The notes below the pieces were generated by a model. The model was not told the origin of the DNA, made no database searches, and worked only from the letters and a program-made list of their open reading frames with translations. Below, in pieces: positions 46,031-57,049 of a stretch of DNA of 64,000 bases. The position numbers and the translations under genes were made by a program. This DNA comes from Tachypleus tridentatus. Its lineage: Eukaryota > Arthropoda > Merostomata > Xiphosura > Limulidae. How positions within the stretch are numbered: position 1 is the first letter of the stretch; the number at the start of each line of letters is the position of its first letter. The DNA lies in assembly GCF_004210375.1 (NCBI RefSeq), contig NC_134833.1, positions 142,406,127 to 142,470,126 on the forward strand. The letters are read 5' to 3'.

Positions 46031-46417
46031 GTAACATTTATAGTATTATACACATATATGAATAGTATTTCAGATAATATTTTGTTCTTATCATCCAACC
46101 AAATATATGAGTTTTAGTAGTAAACGAAATATTTCTTAGGGGCATCTTGTGTGAGACAAAAGATAGATCTAAAATACTATTTTTATATTCTCTTATTTTG
46201 AATAGGTTGTGGATAAGTTAAGAAAAATGTGAGAAAAAATTTACAGTTTACATGATTTCTATTACAAGTGTATCATCTTGTTCTTCATTCTGTTATAACA
46301 ACAAACTTTACATTTTATTACAGACCCAGCCATTCTGTGCAAGTTGGCCTCGTATATTTATTGTCGAAGCCGTCCATTCTCAGCACAATTTTTGAACTTG
46401 AATTTTCACGATTTTAT

Positions 46418-46691
46418 GGCCTGGCATGGCCAAGCGTGTTAAGGCGTGCGACTCGTAATCTGAGGGTCGCGGGTTCGCATACCCGTTGCGCCAAACATGC
46501 TCGCCCTCCCAGCCGTGGGGGCGTTATAAAGTGACGGTCAATCCCACTATTCGTTGGCAAAAGAGTAGCCCAAGAGTTGGCGGTGGGTGGTGATGACTAG
46601 CTGCCTTCCCTCTAGTCTTACACTGCAAAATTAGGGACGGCTAGCACAGATAGCCCTCGAGTAGCTTTGTGCGAAATTCAAAAACAAACAC
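46418..46691 (+). mobile_element. SINE-A copy
   Basis: Full-length copy with a possible short target duplication ATTTTAT (46411-46417 and 46693-46699). Confidence 0.9.
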
Positions 46692-47054
46692 AATTTTATT
46701 TAATTTTTGTATGTAAATAGAGAGATATATGTAATTAAAATAATTTCTATAATTCCAGTTTTAATCCGATTGTTGTTATTTATTTAGAAATTGCCATTAC
46801 TCTCGTTTTGGTTTCCTATTTGCTGGCTGTAACATACAGACATCATCCATTCGGCCAGCAAAGGATAATTGAAGTTAGTGACTCTTTTAATATGGACGTA
46901 TTATGTCACTGCAATAACCTTCTCTGGCAGGCTAGATATTATGTAGCTGTGAGAACAAAAAACTAATGTATTATTCGTTACTCATTATTTTTTAAATTCA
47001 TTAAAGTTATACTTAAAATGTAAAATAACCAAAAGGAGTTAGAAGTTAAAGCTA
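46692..47054. other. Intergenic stretch
   Basis: Nothing recognised. Confidence 0.5.
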
Positions 47055-47181
47055 AGCTCGGCATGGCTTGGTGGTTAGGTACTCGAGTACTAATCTAAAG
47101 GTCGCGGGTTCGAATCCCCGTTACATCAAATATGCTCACCCTTTTAGCTGTGGGGGGTTATAATGTGATAGTCAATCCCAG
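47055..47181 (+). mobile_element. SINE-A 5' part (tRNA head only)
   Basis: Head plus start of body, from AGCTCGGCATGGCTTGG to GATAGTCAATCCCAG; the 3' two-thirds are missing. B box GGTTCGAATCC is intact. 3' loss, not the 5' loss expected of reverse transcription, suggests later deletion. Confidence 0.8.
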
Positions 47182-47267
47182 ACTGTTGCTACCACAGCTG
47201 AGTGCTTAAATTCCAGAAAGAGTATTGTGCTTATATTGTAAGTTTAAATAATAGAGTAATAACTTCT

Positions 47268-47376
47268 TTAACAGCCCCCAGTGACTCAGCGATATGTCTG
47301 CGGACTTACAACGCTAAAAACCTGGTTTCGATACCCGTGGTGGGCAGAGAACAGATAGCCCATTGTGTAGCTTTGT
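47268..47376 (+). mobile_element. SINE-B copy, tail replaced by a SINE-A
   Basis: CAGCGATATGTCTGCGGACT, GGTTTCGATACCCGTGGTGG, CAGATAGCCCATTGTGTAGC, TTTGT; then a SINE-A begins where the CTTAATTCTAAAC tail should be. Confidence 0.8.
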
Positions 47377-47650
47377 GGCCCGGCATGGCCAAGCGTGTTA
47401 ATGCGTGCGACTCGTAATCTGAGGGCGGGTTCGCATCCCTGTCGCGCTAAACATGCTCGCCCTTTCAGCCGTGGGGGGCGTTATAATGTGACGGTCAAGC
47501 CCACTATTTCGTTGGTAAAAGAGTAGCCCAAGAGTTGGAGGTGGGTGGTGATGACTAGCTGCCTTCCCTCTAGTCTTACACTACAAAATTAGGGACGGCT
47601 AGCACAGATAGCCCTCGAGTAGCTTTGTGCGAAATTCAAAAACAAACAAT
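47377..47650 (+). mobile_element. SINE-A copy
   Basis: Full-length copy abutting the truncated SINE-B. Confidence 0.9.
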
Positions 47651-48041
47651 CGTATTATTTTATATTCTACTTCTGGGTAGAAAATAATGTGAGCAATCAA
47701 GTCGTCAGTTGAAATAAATTGAAGTACTAACGCTCTCTAGTGGAGTCACACCTTCATTTTGTTTTTCTAAAATGGTGAAGGGTTTTTACTGCAACAGTGA
47801 AATAGTTTCTAGAGTATTCCTTTTAATTATGTTGAACTTAATAGCGTATTAGAAACATAAACGCAATTAAACACGTTATTGTGGTAAAAAGTTAACTGTC
47901 TATTTCTTAGAGTTCCTACGGGATGAAGCAAAACCAAAACTATATTTGTGTATACCCACCAGGTACCTGTTACAATCAGCAAAAACTTTCCAAAAAATTG
48001 TTGTGCAATGTAATTTATACCTTTCTGTCACGGCAAAACAA

Positions 48042-48312
48042 GGCACGGCATGCCCAGGTGGTTAAGGCGTTCGACTCGTAATCTGATGGTTGCGGGTTCG
48101 AATCCCCGTCGCACCAAATATGCTCGCCTTTCACTCGTGGGGGCGTTATAATGTGACGGTCAATCCCACTATTTCGTTGGTAAAAGAGTAGCCCAAGAGT
48201 TGGCGGTGGGTGGTGATGACTAGCTGCCTTCCCTCTAGCCTTACACTGGTAAATTAGGGACGGCTAGCACAGATAGCCCTCGAGTAGCTTTGTGCGAAAT
48301 TCCAAAACAAAA
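48042..48312 (+). mobile_element. SINE-A copy with the best-preserved tRNA-like head
   Basis: The head can be read as a tRNA-like fold: A-box-like CCCAGGTGGTTAAGG, anticodon-loop-like CTCGTAA (CGT, Thr-like) and B box GGTTCGAATCC. It is fused directly to the SINE body, so it is not a tRNA gene. Confidence 0.9.
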
Positions 48313-48439
48313 TTTTAAAACAATTGCCTTTAAAATGATTACTTTTACTTATTGTATTATGAAAAACTAAACAATTATTAAATATTAAATCACCTAATAA
48401 ATTAAATAATAACACTACATTAAACAGTATTGTATATCC

Positions 48440-49570
48440 AACAGTGATGATGCAGTCATAAATTACGATAATGACTCAGGTTAATGTGCTGTATAAATTC
48501 ACTCTCTAGATAATATATTATCTGTTGACGATGAGGCATCGTCTATATGCATTTTGCTACCAGACCGTCAAAAATGTTCCTCTCATGCGTTGAATCTCGT
48601 TGTTACTAGTGATGTAGATAAAGATTTCAGTAACACTAAAATTAAAAAAGTGTCTCCATCAGCAATATTAATGAAATAAACAGAAAAGAAGTATTGTAAC
48701 TGTTCACATAATTGAGAGAGAAACAGGGAGATGCTTGGTTGTTTCTTGCCCAATTTTTTGTTGGAATTCAGTGTTTGATGCCATAAATTGCATGGATAAG
48801 TTAATACTTAGAAGTGAGTCAGGTGACCAACCACCGGACCGAGTTTTTGATCAACTAGACATTATGTGGGTGAATACAGCTGAGAAAATTTTTATTTAGA
48901 AATACGTTCAAGTCATGAGATCTTATTGCTGGAACACTTTATACCTTCCTGTGTGAGAAAGAAGTATTTACGGAACTATTGGTTCTTACCTACATGCTTG
49001 TCTAACCAAATTGGGCGTTTTGAACAATAAACGGTTTCAGATTTGTTTGTTTGTTTTTTGAATTTCGCGCAAAGCTACACAAGAGCTATCTGCACTAGCC
49101 GTCCCTAATTTAGCAGTGTAAGACTAGAGGAAAGACAGCTAGTCATCACCACCCACTGCCAACTCTTGGGTTAATCTTTCACCAAAAAATAATGGGATTG
49201 ACCGTCACATTATAACGCCCCCACAGCTGAAAGAGTGAGCATGTTTGGTGCAATGGGGATTTGAACCCTCAGATTACGAGTCGAACGTCTAAACCCACCT
49301 GGCCATGCCGGGCCTTTCAGATTTATAAACTCCTAAATGAAGTATTAATTTAAAGCATACAAACTAGGTTTGACAATGTGTTTAACTATAATGATTCAAA
49401 TCTTTTGTCTTGTTTTCATTTTATCTTAAATATATCCTGGCTTCTTGAAAATCGGGAGGAACAATTTCCACAAAAAATTATCGCAAAAATAAAACAACAA
49501 GTAACACATTATGTATAGAATCGTCTAATCAACATAACAGGCCATAAACAAAAGATGAAGACAATTATTT
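48440..49570 (+). pseudogene. hAT-superfamily transposase remnant, split by a SINE
   Basis: The plus strand reads ILLPDRQKCSSHALNLVVTS (about 48550-48610), matching the LPxHQRCxxHxLNLV motif of hAT transposases. A degraded continuation follows up to 49034 and then after the SINE (about 49325-49560). Stops are frequent. DNA-cutting activity is certainly lost. Confidence 0.6.
49045..49314 (-). mobile_element. SINE-A inserted in the hAT remnant, 10-bp target duplication
   Basis: Minus-strand copy flanked by TTTCAGATTT at 49035-49044 and 49315-49324. Confidence 0.93.
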
Positions 49571-49689
49571 CTGATGCCTGCAAACAAAGAGGGGGGGGGT
49601 ACTGGGCACAAAAGTGATCCAGAAGTTGGTACATTTCTAGATAAATCTCTTGTAAAGTCTGTTCTCAATGGCGTATTTCCTGATTGTTA

Positions 49690-50170
49690 CGTATTATAAT
49701 TTATCCTGGACGAGCCTCCAATCTATTGTGTTACCTATTATAAATTCAAGTAGTCTAAAATGGAATTACATTGTAATTTGGATTTATAAGTTAATTAAAT
49801 CTCGACATGTATCAAATTTATGATGTTTGCCAACAAGATAAATACACACAATCTTCTATCTTAATACAAATATATTTTAATATACAAGCAATAATACAAT
49901 TTATAATAACAGTTATTACAAATAATGATTTATGTACAAAAGAGTTGCAAACTTACGAACAATATTGAGTTTTGTATCTGATCCGAAACCTCCTTGATAT
50001 CTTATCGAGGATTCACGATGAGTGAATTAATTTCGATTTGATAGAGATGGAATTACCTTAATGGGTAACAAGCTAGCTTTTTACTGATGCCATGTGTGTT
50101 TTTTGCTGCTGAAGTTATCTAATGTCTTTGTTGAAATACTAACATTCGAAATTAATCAGCTTAAGGTAAA
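49690..50170 (-). repeat. LTR with primer-binding site, reverse orientation
   Basis: Homologous to 42250-42745 in reverse complement. On the minus strand the LTR is followed by TGGAGGCTCGTCCAGGAT (49703-49720), a tRNA-Pro-type primer site with two mismatches to TGGGGGCTCGTCCGGGAT. Only a short leader remains beyond it, so this is a nearly solo LTR of the same family as the 42-kb element. Confidence 0.72.
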
Positions 50171-50353
50171 CAGTTTATAATGTTAGAAGTCCATAAACGT
50201 TCCTGGCTAAATATGTGTAGTTTCCCAATTAATAAGCGTTAATCACAGTTATGAAATCTTAGATTCATAGTGCATCAACCGTAGCAAACCTACAATATAT
50301 ATTGTATCTTTGCGTTACGATGGTTACCTTTTATAAGCTCCAGAGAAGACTTT
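50171..50353. other. Short stretch, possible LTR extension
   Basis: Some resemblance to sequence left of 42250 in reverse complement; the LTR start may lie here. Confidence 0.3.
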
Positions 50354-50475
50354 CTCAAAGTTCTCGCTGGGAGAGCCATAAGTCTATGGATTTACAACGC
50401 CAAGATCAGGGGCTTGATACCCTCGGTGGACACAGCAGATATCTCGATATGCCTTTGCTATAAGAAAAAACACAC
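50354..50475 (+). mobile_element. SINE-B copy
   Basis: GGAGAGCCATAAGTCTATGG, ATTTACAACGCCAAGATCAG, GATACCCTCGGTGGACACAG, then CCTTTGCTATAAGAAAAAAC and a (CA)n tail. Confidence 0.8.
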
Positions 50476-51850
50476 ACACACACATACACGAGTTTCTAGA
50501 AATTTCAGCTAAGGCAACAATACTGGCAATCACTAGTATTTACGTACATACGTAGTACATTATTGATTCTTACACTCGAGAATCTTCTACAATTTTAGTG
50601 AATAGGCACGAATTTTGCAATACAGATTTAACAATATAAGGTACATGTATTTCTAAATATATATTTAACTGAAAGAAACATCGATATTAAAATAATTATA
50701 TTATAGTAAATCCGTTACAAAATGTACACAGTGCATGTTTTATCTACAGAATACAGATATCTATTTGAAAAATAATGAGTCTTCACTTGTCACTTATTTA
50801 AAAATAATGAAAGTAAAGATTTGAGTAACGACATAACTATTTTTAGCGTGTAGAGGCCAAAGTTACAAATTTTTGTTTGTTTTTTTCTAGTAACATGGCC
50901 AACACTGGCATCTAGAACAAGGTAACGGTTTTCTGTAGCACGATTTGTGCTGAAACTGCACTAAAACTAGACAAATGAAGAACCTTTAAAATGTGTAAAA
51001 TATTTAAAGCAGGTAAAAAACGAATGATATGTTACATATCACATTAGGCCTATCGATTAGGCTGTGTCCGAACTTGTATGAATAAATGTATATGTTTGGT
51101 ATTCTGTTTCACTTGAATTATATTCAAAACTTAAAAATGGTAAACTATTTTTTACCAGTCTTTACACGTAAACGCAAATGAGATTATATTATATATACGT
51201 CCACATGTTTTATAGAAATATCAGTTGAAATTCCTTCTAGAGAAAATATTAACATAATATTATAATATACATTCCATACTCCCACACCTGGTGGCCAGCG
51301 GTAAGTCTTAAGGTTTATAATTTTGAAACTCGGGTTTCCATCCTCACGATAAGAATAGTACTTTCTTTTTTCGGGGCATCTTTTAGCAGATTTGGCGATC
51401 TTACCTACTAGGCAAACTGGGCAATTATCCGGTCTCCCGATGTTTTGCCTTTTAATCTACTTCCGAGTTTTCTTATCATTATGGGGCCCCATTTACTAAA
51501 TTCTGCTCTGGGCTTCAGAATGGCATAGACAGCCCCTGTCTGTACTCTTCGTGGCAATACTGATAGCCGCTGAAGAAGATTTTGTTGATAAAGAAAAATA
51601 CTAACATAATCAAAATTAATGCAAAGTTGTGTGGCTTGACAAATGTTTTAAGCACAGAGTAGAATCCATGATAATTAATTAAATTGATCTAATATAATTC
51701 TTTTTAACAAGGAGAAATCAGTTTATGATATTTAAAAACTATTAATTTTTATTGCATTACTTTGATGATTTGACATAAACTCCTGTCATCTATTGACAGT
51801 GCTTAGAACTACCAATAACGTTTTTATTTGATTTTTCCTTCTATTACGTG
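50476..51850. other. Intergenic stretch
   Basis: No gene seen. A degraded SINE-B lies at 51287-51370 (GTAAGTCTTAAGGTTTATAA, then CTCGGGTTTCCATCCTCACG). The remainder is AT-rich and unclassified. Confidence 0.5.
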
Positions 51851-51978
51851 TGTTGTTTGTACGAATTTAAGAGCAAAGCTATGCAATAAGCTATCTGCGT
51901 TGTGCCCATCACGGGTGTCGAAACTTTATTTTTCGTGTTATAAACCTTCAGACTTACCAATGTGCCACTGAGGGGTTA
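51851..51978 (-). mobile_element. SINE-B copy
   Basis: Minus-strand copy: GTTTGTACGAATTTAAGAGC, GCTATCTGCGTTGTGCCCAT, CACGGGTGTCGAAAC, then GTGCCACTGAGGGG. Confidence 0.8.
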
Positions 51979-52980
51979 TCACTCGTAAAATGTAGAATGC
52001 AAACGGTTTGTTTTTTTGTCAGTATATATTCGTAATCTAAACACCCATTCTTGTACAAATTGGAATGTATACTTTGTGTATTAGAGTCTATCGTTTGAAA
52101 TTTAAAAAAAAAGAAAAAAGGGTCAATAGCCTAAAGTTAGTCAAATATTACTTAGGCACATTCTGCAAGTAATGTTTTTCAAATACAGAAATACAGATTA
52201 CCCTTTGGTTTATTTTCATCGCTATTAAATGATTATACATTTTCTCTCCTTCGGAGAAATTATTGTTGTTACTTATATTAACGTAAAATAGTTTTTTGTA
52301 CTTTATTCACTTAGGTTTTACTCTCTCTGATTAAACTTAAACCTACATTATGATTCGCAATAAATTAATATACCGCTTTTTAAACACGTCCGTTGTCATC
52401 CCACACGAAATTACTTTCCCGCCATAACCACATTTTACAGAGGTGGCGGGTTTGAGGAATAAATAGGAAGTTCGAAACTTTAGGCCAACGCCAATAAGAT
52501 ATTGAAAACAAGTTGTATAACGTGTGTGTGTAAACTATTTGTATAACAATTTTCTGATGCAACTATCAAATCTGTTTTACATCAGGTTGACCTCTCTCTT
52601 GTTTGTATTCGTTTTTCCATGTGATCGTTTTAAAATTATCCTAATTTCGTTTAAAATTTTAATAACAAAATATCACTTTTATGCAAATAATAAACGGTAC
52701 AGCGTAAAAAGCTGCGAAATGAGTTACGAAAGAACTAACAGTTTCGAAGCAACTCTGAGAAGAAGAAATAATGTGTTTTTTTTTTAAATCGATATTTTCA
52801 ACTAAATATATTTAAATACTTTAAGTGCAACAGCAGTCCACATTTTAAATTTTTGTCTCATTTTTCGGTTTGTCGTAATAATCCTAACTCACTTTTGAAG
52901 CAATATTAAAGAATCTTAAACAGTATTAAAAGGAAAAGTAAAGTCAGACTTTTTACAACGTTCGTTCCAAAATACGTTGA
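51979..52980. other. Intergenic stretch
   Basis: No supported gene; short frames at 52380-52562 (minus) and 52524-52787 (plus) have no recognisable family. Confidence 0.5.
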
Positions 52981-53228
52981 GCGGATATGGATGGTCTAAT
53001 GGTAACGCAGTAGTCTACAAATCTGAGGGTCCATGGCTAGCGTCTCGTTTCTTCGGGACCATGGATGCGTTAAAAAAGTAACGGTCAAATCCCAATATAC
53101 GGTTAGAGTATCCCAAAAGTTGGCGATGGGCAATGCTGAGTAGTTGCCTTATCTCCTGTCTCTCGGTTGAAAATTAGAAATGGTGAGCACTTGTGTAGTG
53201 AGTATTCGAAACAAATTAAACCAAAACA
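52981..53228 (+). mobile_element. Old, degraded SINE-A
   Basis: Recognisable order: ATGGTCTAATGGTAACGCAG, TAACGGTCAAATCCC, AGTATCCCAAAAGTTGGCG, then CGAAACAAATTAAACC. Highly diverged. Confidence 0.65.
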
Positions 53229-54096
53229 TTGTTTTAAAACAATAAACACACGCACACACGTGTATGATCATATTGTTACATTTATAAAACATTGTGGTCC
53301 CTTAGTTACGAATATGTGTTCAAGACTTTAATCTGTTAGGCTGTAAGCTTCGCTCATAAAAGTCGAGTACACAGATGACCATAGTAAAAAAAAACAAAAA
53401 AAACAGTTGCTTGGCGGTTTCCAGTGTTCGTTTCCTTGTAGTAATAATAATATTACTTCTGCCACAGGTCTTCAGTTACTTACGCAACCTTAAGGAACTA
53501 TAGTCTAGCACAGGATGTGGTTGAGCTCGAGAATTTCATGTATAGGGAGTGACTCACGAGCTCGCGCGCGCGGGCGAGATGTGTCGTACCCAGTAAGTTG
53601 CCAAAGTGGTACCGTAAAGCTCGAAATCCAGAAGGTATCAGCTTTACAAGACTCACGGAAGCTTCTGCAACCCTCCGAATGTTTTTGGAAATATTCTAAA
53701 GGTCAAAACTTTCAGAATCGCTTGTTTAAAATACCGACGTTTTACCGATTATTTTGGCCACTGAAACGCTGAAGTGTTTTGGTACTTTAATATTATAAAC
53801 ACTCATACCGGCCTATTTATTCCGTTGTTGGATTTCGTTCGAGGATATAATCTATTGTGAATTACCTCATACAGCCCTCCCCCCCTCCTGCAACTGTACG
53901 TGTCAGTGTGAGTTAATATTGGTTGGTTGTAGATTAGAAACAAACTGAAATATCGAGTCTTTATTAAATAAAAAAAAGGAAGACGCTTCTTAGAGGGCAA
54001 ACAGAATACAACGTTGCGTGAGGAACGTTACAATTAATAAATTATTGAGTCACTTTTTACAAAGCTGTTTCTTCACTTCGTTTCGTTCTGATAACT
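53229..54096. other. Stretch upstream of the Fos-like exon
   Basis: Contains a locally CpG-rich patch (GAGCTCGCGCGCGCGGGCGA, 53559-53578) preceded by an AP-1 heptamer TGACTCA at 53550-53556. It could be the promoter of the Fos-like paralogue, but no first exon resembling FOS exon 1 was found. Confidence 0.35.
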
Positions 54097-54342
54097 ATGC
54101 AGTCTCGCCAGTATCAGCAGGAGTTTCTCCTTCCGTTGGTCAACGTTCCAGCATCTTACCATCCAATTTCCATGATCAAGCAGGAAGACGATTCCGAATG
54201 GATGACCTCTGGTCATAGCCAGTCCACCTGTAACAGCTTCTTATCGGAAGATTCACTGACCATGTCCCCGTTATCTGTAGTAACAAGTTTTTCAATCACG
54301 AAACCTCGTGGCACAGGGGGTAGGAAACCGACAAACGAAGAA
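54097..54342 (+). CDS. Fos-like paralogue, single exon homologous to FOS exon 2
   Basis: 82 open codons ending at the donor GTAAGTTT. Either an ATG at 54097 starts the frame or, more likely, the acceptor TATGCAG at 54096-54102 opens an 80-codon exon in phase 0. By hand count about 48 of 80 residues match FOS exon 2, including [28 protein letters not shown] and KPRGTGGRKP. Both exons end at the same place and phase. Most synonymous positions differ while the protein is conserved, which argues against a recent dead copy. No basic-region or zipper exon is visible up to 64000, so the gene either continues off the edge or is a relic. It lies on the strand opposite FOS, 15.7 kb from its start. Confidence 0.7.
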
Positions 54343-54346
54343 GTAA

Positions 54347-55011
54347 GTTTATATGACAGACGGTTCATTGTCGTCGAATCTTAGTTGTTCATTAAAGCAA
54401 TGAGCAGTATAATTGTTATTATTGTTTTAAAACCCCAATGATATTATTCTAACGTTAGGGTTACGTGTGAATGTCGTATCTTTCCAGGTAGACAATAGAA
54501 CTCAGACTTTGGAAGGTATACTTGGAGTGAGCTGATAAGGTTATTTTAAGTAGAAGATGATTTAATTTAAGTATAATGTAATTTAAGCTATTTCGTAGGA
54601 CATATCCTAGCTGTTTAGTATTTGTAGTTGCTAAGCTACTAAGACAATTTGACACCGACTCTGATTTGAACTATTGACCAAAGGGAAGGTAATTCATCAG
54701 CAGCACCCAGCACCCTACCACCCATACTAAGAGGTTGAACTGTTGCCCTTGTAATGCATTCACAGTTTAAAGTGCGAGTAGTATTTTGTATTGTTAAATA
54801 GATTCGAATTCGGCTCATCAGCTCCGAAATTCAAAGCTCCACCGCAGAGCCAACCTGTTACTTCTTAACTATCGTAAAGATGTTGTCATTATTTGCTTGT
54901 TTTTGTACTCGTCTAATTAATACTTATTTATACATTTAAACGTACCATTACCTCCTTCCTTGTCCGAGTGCTAACTATGGGTTAATGTACAGGACCGTAG
55001 AGAAAAGTTCC
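54347..55011. other. Stretch after the Fos-like exon
   Basis: Would be intron 2 of the paralogue. Holds a very diverged minus-strand SINE-A (about 54670-54780: GGGAAGGTAATTCATCAGCA, CACCCTACCACCCATAC). No bZIP exon. Confidence 0.45.
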
Positions 55012-55228
55012 TCGGTGCGTGATCCGTGAACGCGAGTAAAATAATCACCTTCCCCGTTTATGGGACCGTGAGTGCGTCGTAAGGTGATGGTTAAATGCCA
55101 CTATTCGGTTAGACAAGAGTTGAGCAATGTTTACTAGTTACTTACTAGTAAAGAAGTCTATCATTTCAAATTAGGGACGGCTGACGTAAGCCAGTCTCTT
55201 GTAGCTTTGCAAAAAATATAACAAACAA
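55012..55228 (+). mobile_element. Old, degraded SINE-A
   Basis: Keeps GGTGATGGTTAAATGCCACT, ATTCGGTTAGACAAGAGTTG, AATTAGGGACGGCTGACG and GTAGCTTTGCAAAAAATA; the rest is diverged. Confidence 0.65.
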
Positions 55229-55643
55229 ATAAATAAAAATTTCCACCCCTTTTCTTAATTCTGAATATTTATATTTTTTCATTGAACGTTCCTTTATATT
55301 TCACACAGGCTGAAGGGCTTAATCGGGACTTTCTTAAGTCTAGGAACAGCTTGCCCTAATTGTGATTGATATTGACCAATGGTATGACAAACCGGCCTTT
55401 ACAGTGACTTTTTTTTCAGCTTTAATCAGAATAGATGGGGTTAACTGTCATCCTTATAACACAACCACATCTAAAAATATGGCGCATGTTCCTCAGGATT
55501 TCAGCGCAAACCTTAGACCTCACGATTCGCAGGCCGAAAGGTATGTTAACCAGTAGATTATGCCCACTTTCCAATTTCCAGAGTTTGACAGATATAATTT
55601 TCTGGTAATTACAAAATGCATTCAGTGATCAAAGTTTTAGTGA

Positions 55644-55938
55644 CTGGTATGGGTATTAACACTTTTATTGATAAGGAAAGAATAACATTTCGACCTTCTT
55701 AGGTCATCTTCTGGTTAAGAAAGAGAGAGTTTGAATGTGACCATTGCCGGACACGTGTCTTAAGGACGAGATTATAAGTATAGGTATAAAGATATTCCCA
55801 TTTATACTATCGTCCGTAAGACATGTGTCTAACAATGGTCACATTCAAACTCTCTTTGTTAACTGAAGATGATCTAGGAAGGTCAAAACGCTGTTCTCTC
55901 CTTATCAATAAAAGTGTTAATACCCACACCAGCCGTTC
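55644..55938. repeat. Large palindrome (foldback element)
   Basis: The left arm (about 55644-55770) and right arm (about 55805-55938) are reverse complements with few mismatches. Examples: GGTATGGGTATTAACACTTT against AAAGTGTTAATACCCACACC, and GAATGTGACCATTGCCGGAC against GTCTAACAATGGTCACATTC. The centre is about 35 nt of AT-rich DNA. RNA or single-stranded DNA from it would form a hairpin of over 120 bp. A shorter relative lies at 9586-9745; both are followed by TTTATTTCAAGTGGGTTTCT. Confidence 0.88.
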
Positions 55939-56066
55939 TGAGTTACATTTTTTATTTCAAGTGGGTTTCTCGTCATCAAGAAAGTTTTGGCGAATTTATT
56001 TTTTTTATTTGAATATTTTTATATAATTTGTAGACAGTGTCAAATTTTTATTATTTACATTAAACA

Positions 56067-56192
56067 AAATTCTCCGTTGGGACAGCGGTAAGTCTTCGGA
56101 TTTACAACACTAAAATCAGGGGCTCGATTTCCCTCGCTGGACAAAGCAGATAGCCCGATGTGGCTTTGAACTAAGAAACACAAACAAACAAA
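56067..56192 (+). mobile_element. SINE-B copy
   Basis: GGGACAGCGGTAAGTCTTCG, GATTTACAACACTAAAATCA, CAGATAGCCCGATGTGGCTT, then an ACAAACAAAC tail. First of a cluster of five. Confidence 0.85.
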
Positions 56193-56396
56193 TATTAAAT
56201 AAAAAAAACGTAACTGATCGCCTCAGTTTCCTCTCTTTTTACAGGTGTTTCACACCTCATAACCAACTCTTTTCTTGTTATCCAGCGGTTACGTACAGTC
56301 ACCTGAAATACGTTCTTAAGAATTTTAAATCTTACATACTGCTAACCTAACTTGGGATTGTGTTGCAATATAATGTAATAAATACATATATCAACA

Positions 56397-56516
56397 CGCG
56401 TCTCGCAGTGGAACAGCGTTATGTCCGCGGACTTACACTGCTAGAAACCGGATTTCGATATTCGTGGTGGGCAGAGCACAGATAGCTCATTGTGCAGCGT
56501 TGTGCTTAATTATAAA
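56397..56516 (+). mobile_element. SINE-B copy
   Basis: CAGTGGAACAGCGTTATGTC, GGATTTCGATATTCGTGGTG, CTTAATTATAAACACG tail. Confidence 0.85.
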
Positions 56517-56574
56517 CACGTAGACTAATTCCGATTTATAGTAAATTATTATTTTTTCTTTTACTATTTTATAC

Positions 56575-56690
56575 AGCTTCCCTGGTGGGACGGCGACAAG
56601 ACTTCGGATTACGACGCTAAAATCAGAGGTTCTATTCTTTTCTGTTGATACAACAGACCGATAGTTCGGTGTGGCTTTGCTGTGGCCCGA
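56575..56690 (+). mobile_element. SINE-B copy
   Basis: CTTCCCTGGTGGGACGGCGA, GGATTACGACGCTAAAATCA, CGGTGTGGCTTTGCTG. Confidence 0.8.
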
Positions 56691-56825
56691 CTTATACTCA
56701 TTTCATATAAATATCTAGATATATGTGTTTATACCACATGTAAATATGTATAAGTAAACATAGTAGTTTTCTATTTAAAATGTACAGTTAAAGATTTTTT
56801 TTGCAGTGTGAAAGAATAATTCTTG

Positions 56826-56943
56826 TACCTGTGTGTGTTTTCATAACAAAGCCAGCTCAGCTTATCTGCTGTATCCACCGAGAGAAATCGAACCATGGAT
56901 TTTAACTTTATAAATCATTAGAATTACCGCTGTCCCACCAAGT
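56826..56943 (-). mobile_element. SINE-B copy
   Basis: Minus-strand copy: ACAAAGCCAGCTCAGCTTAT, CACCGAGAGAAATCGAACCA, CCGCTGTCCCACCAAG. Confidence 0.8.
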
Positions 56944-57049
56944 GATTTAAGCAACAAAAACTTGGTATGGATTCTCGTATATTTGAGATCTGGACTGTAT
57001 TTGAATTTGTAATTAATATATTGTATATATATTTCCATAATATACGCTA

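Noticed and set aside
48042-48115. tRNA-like sequences with A and B boxes (here and in about twenty other places)
   Set aside because: Each is fused to the same 200-bp SINE body; cloverleaf arms are imperfect. They are SINE heads, not tRNA genes.
53515-53772. 85-codon frame near the CpG patch as exon 1 of the Fos-like paralogue
   Set aside because: No similarity to FOS exon 1 (MYTNES...) and no donor giving phase 0 could be chosen with confidence.
55855-55900. Hammerhead-ribozyme-like core: CTGAAGA, a short stem, then AAAACG or GAAACG in the foldback arms
   Set aside because: There is an extra unpaired U before the stem, the GAAA is mutated in this copy, and no stem III or cleavage site could be placed.
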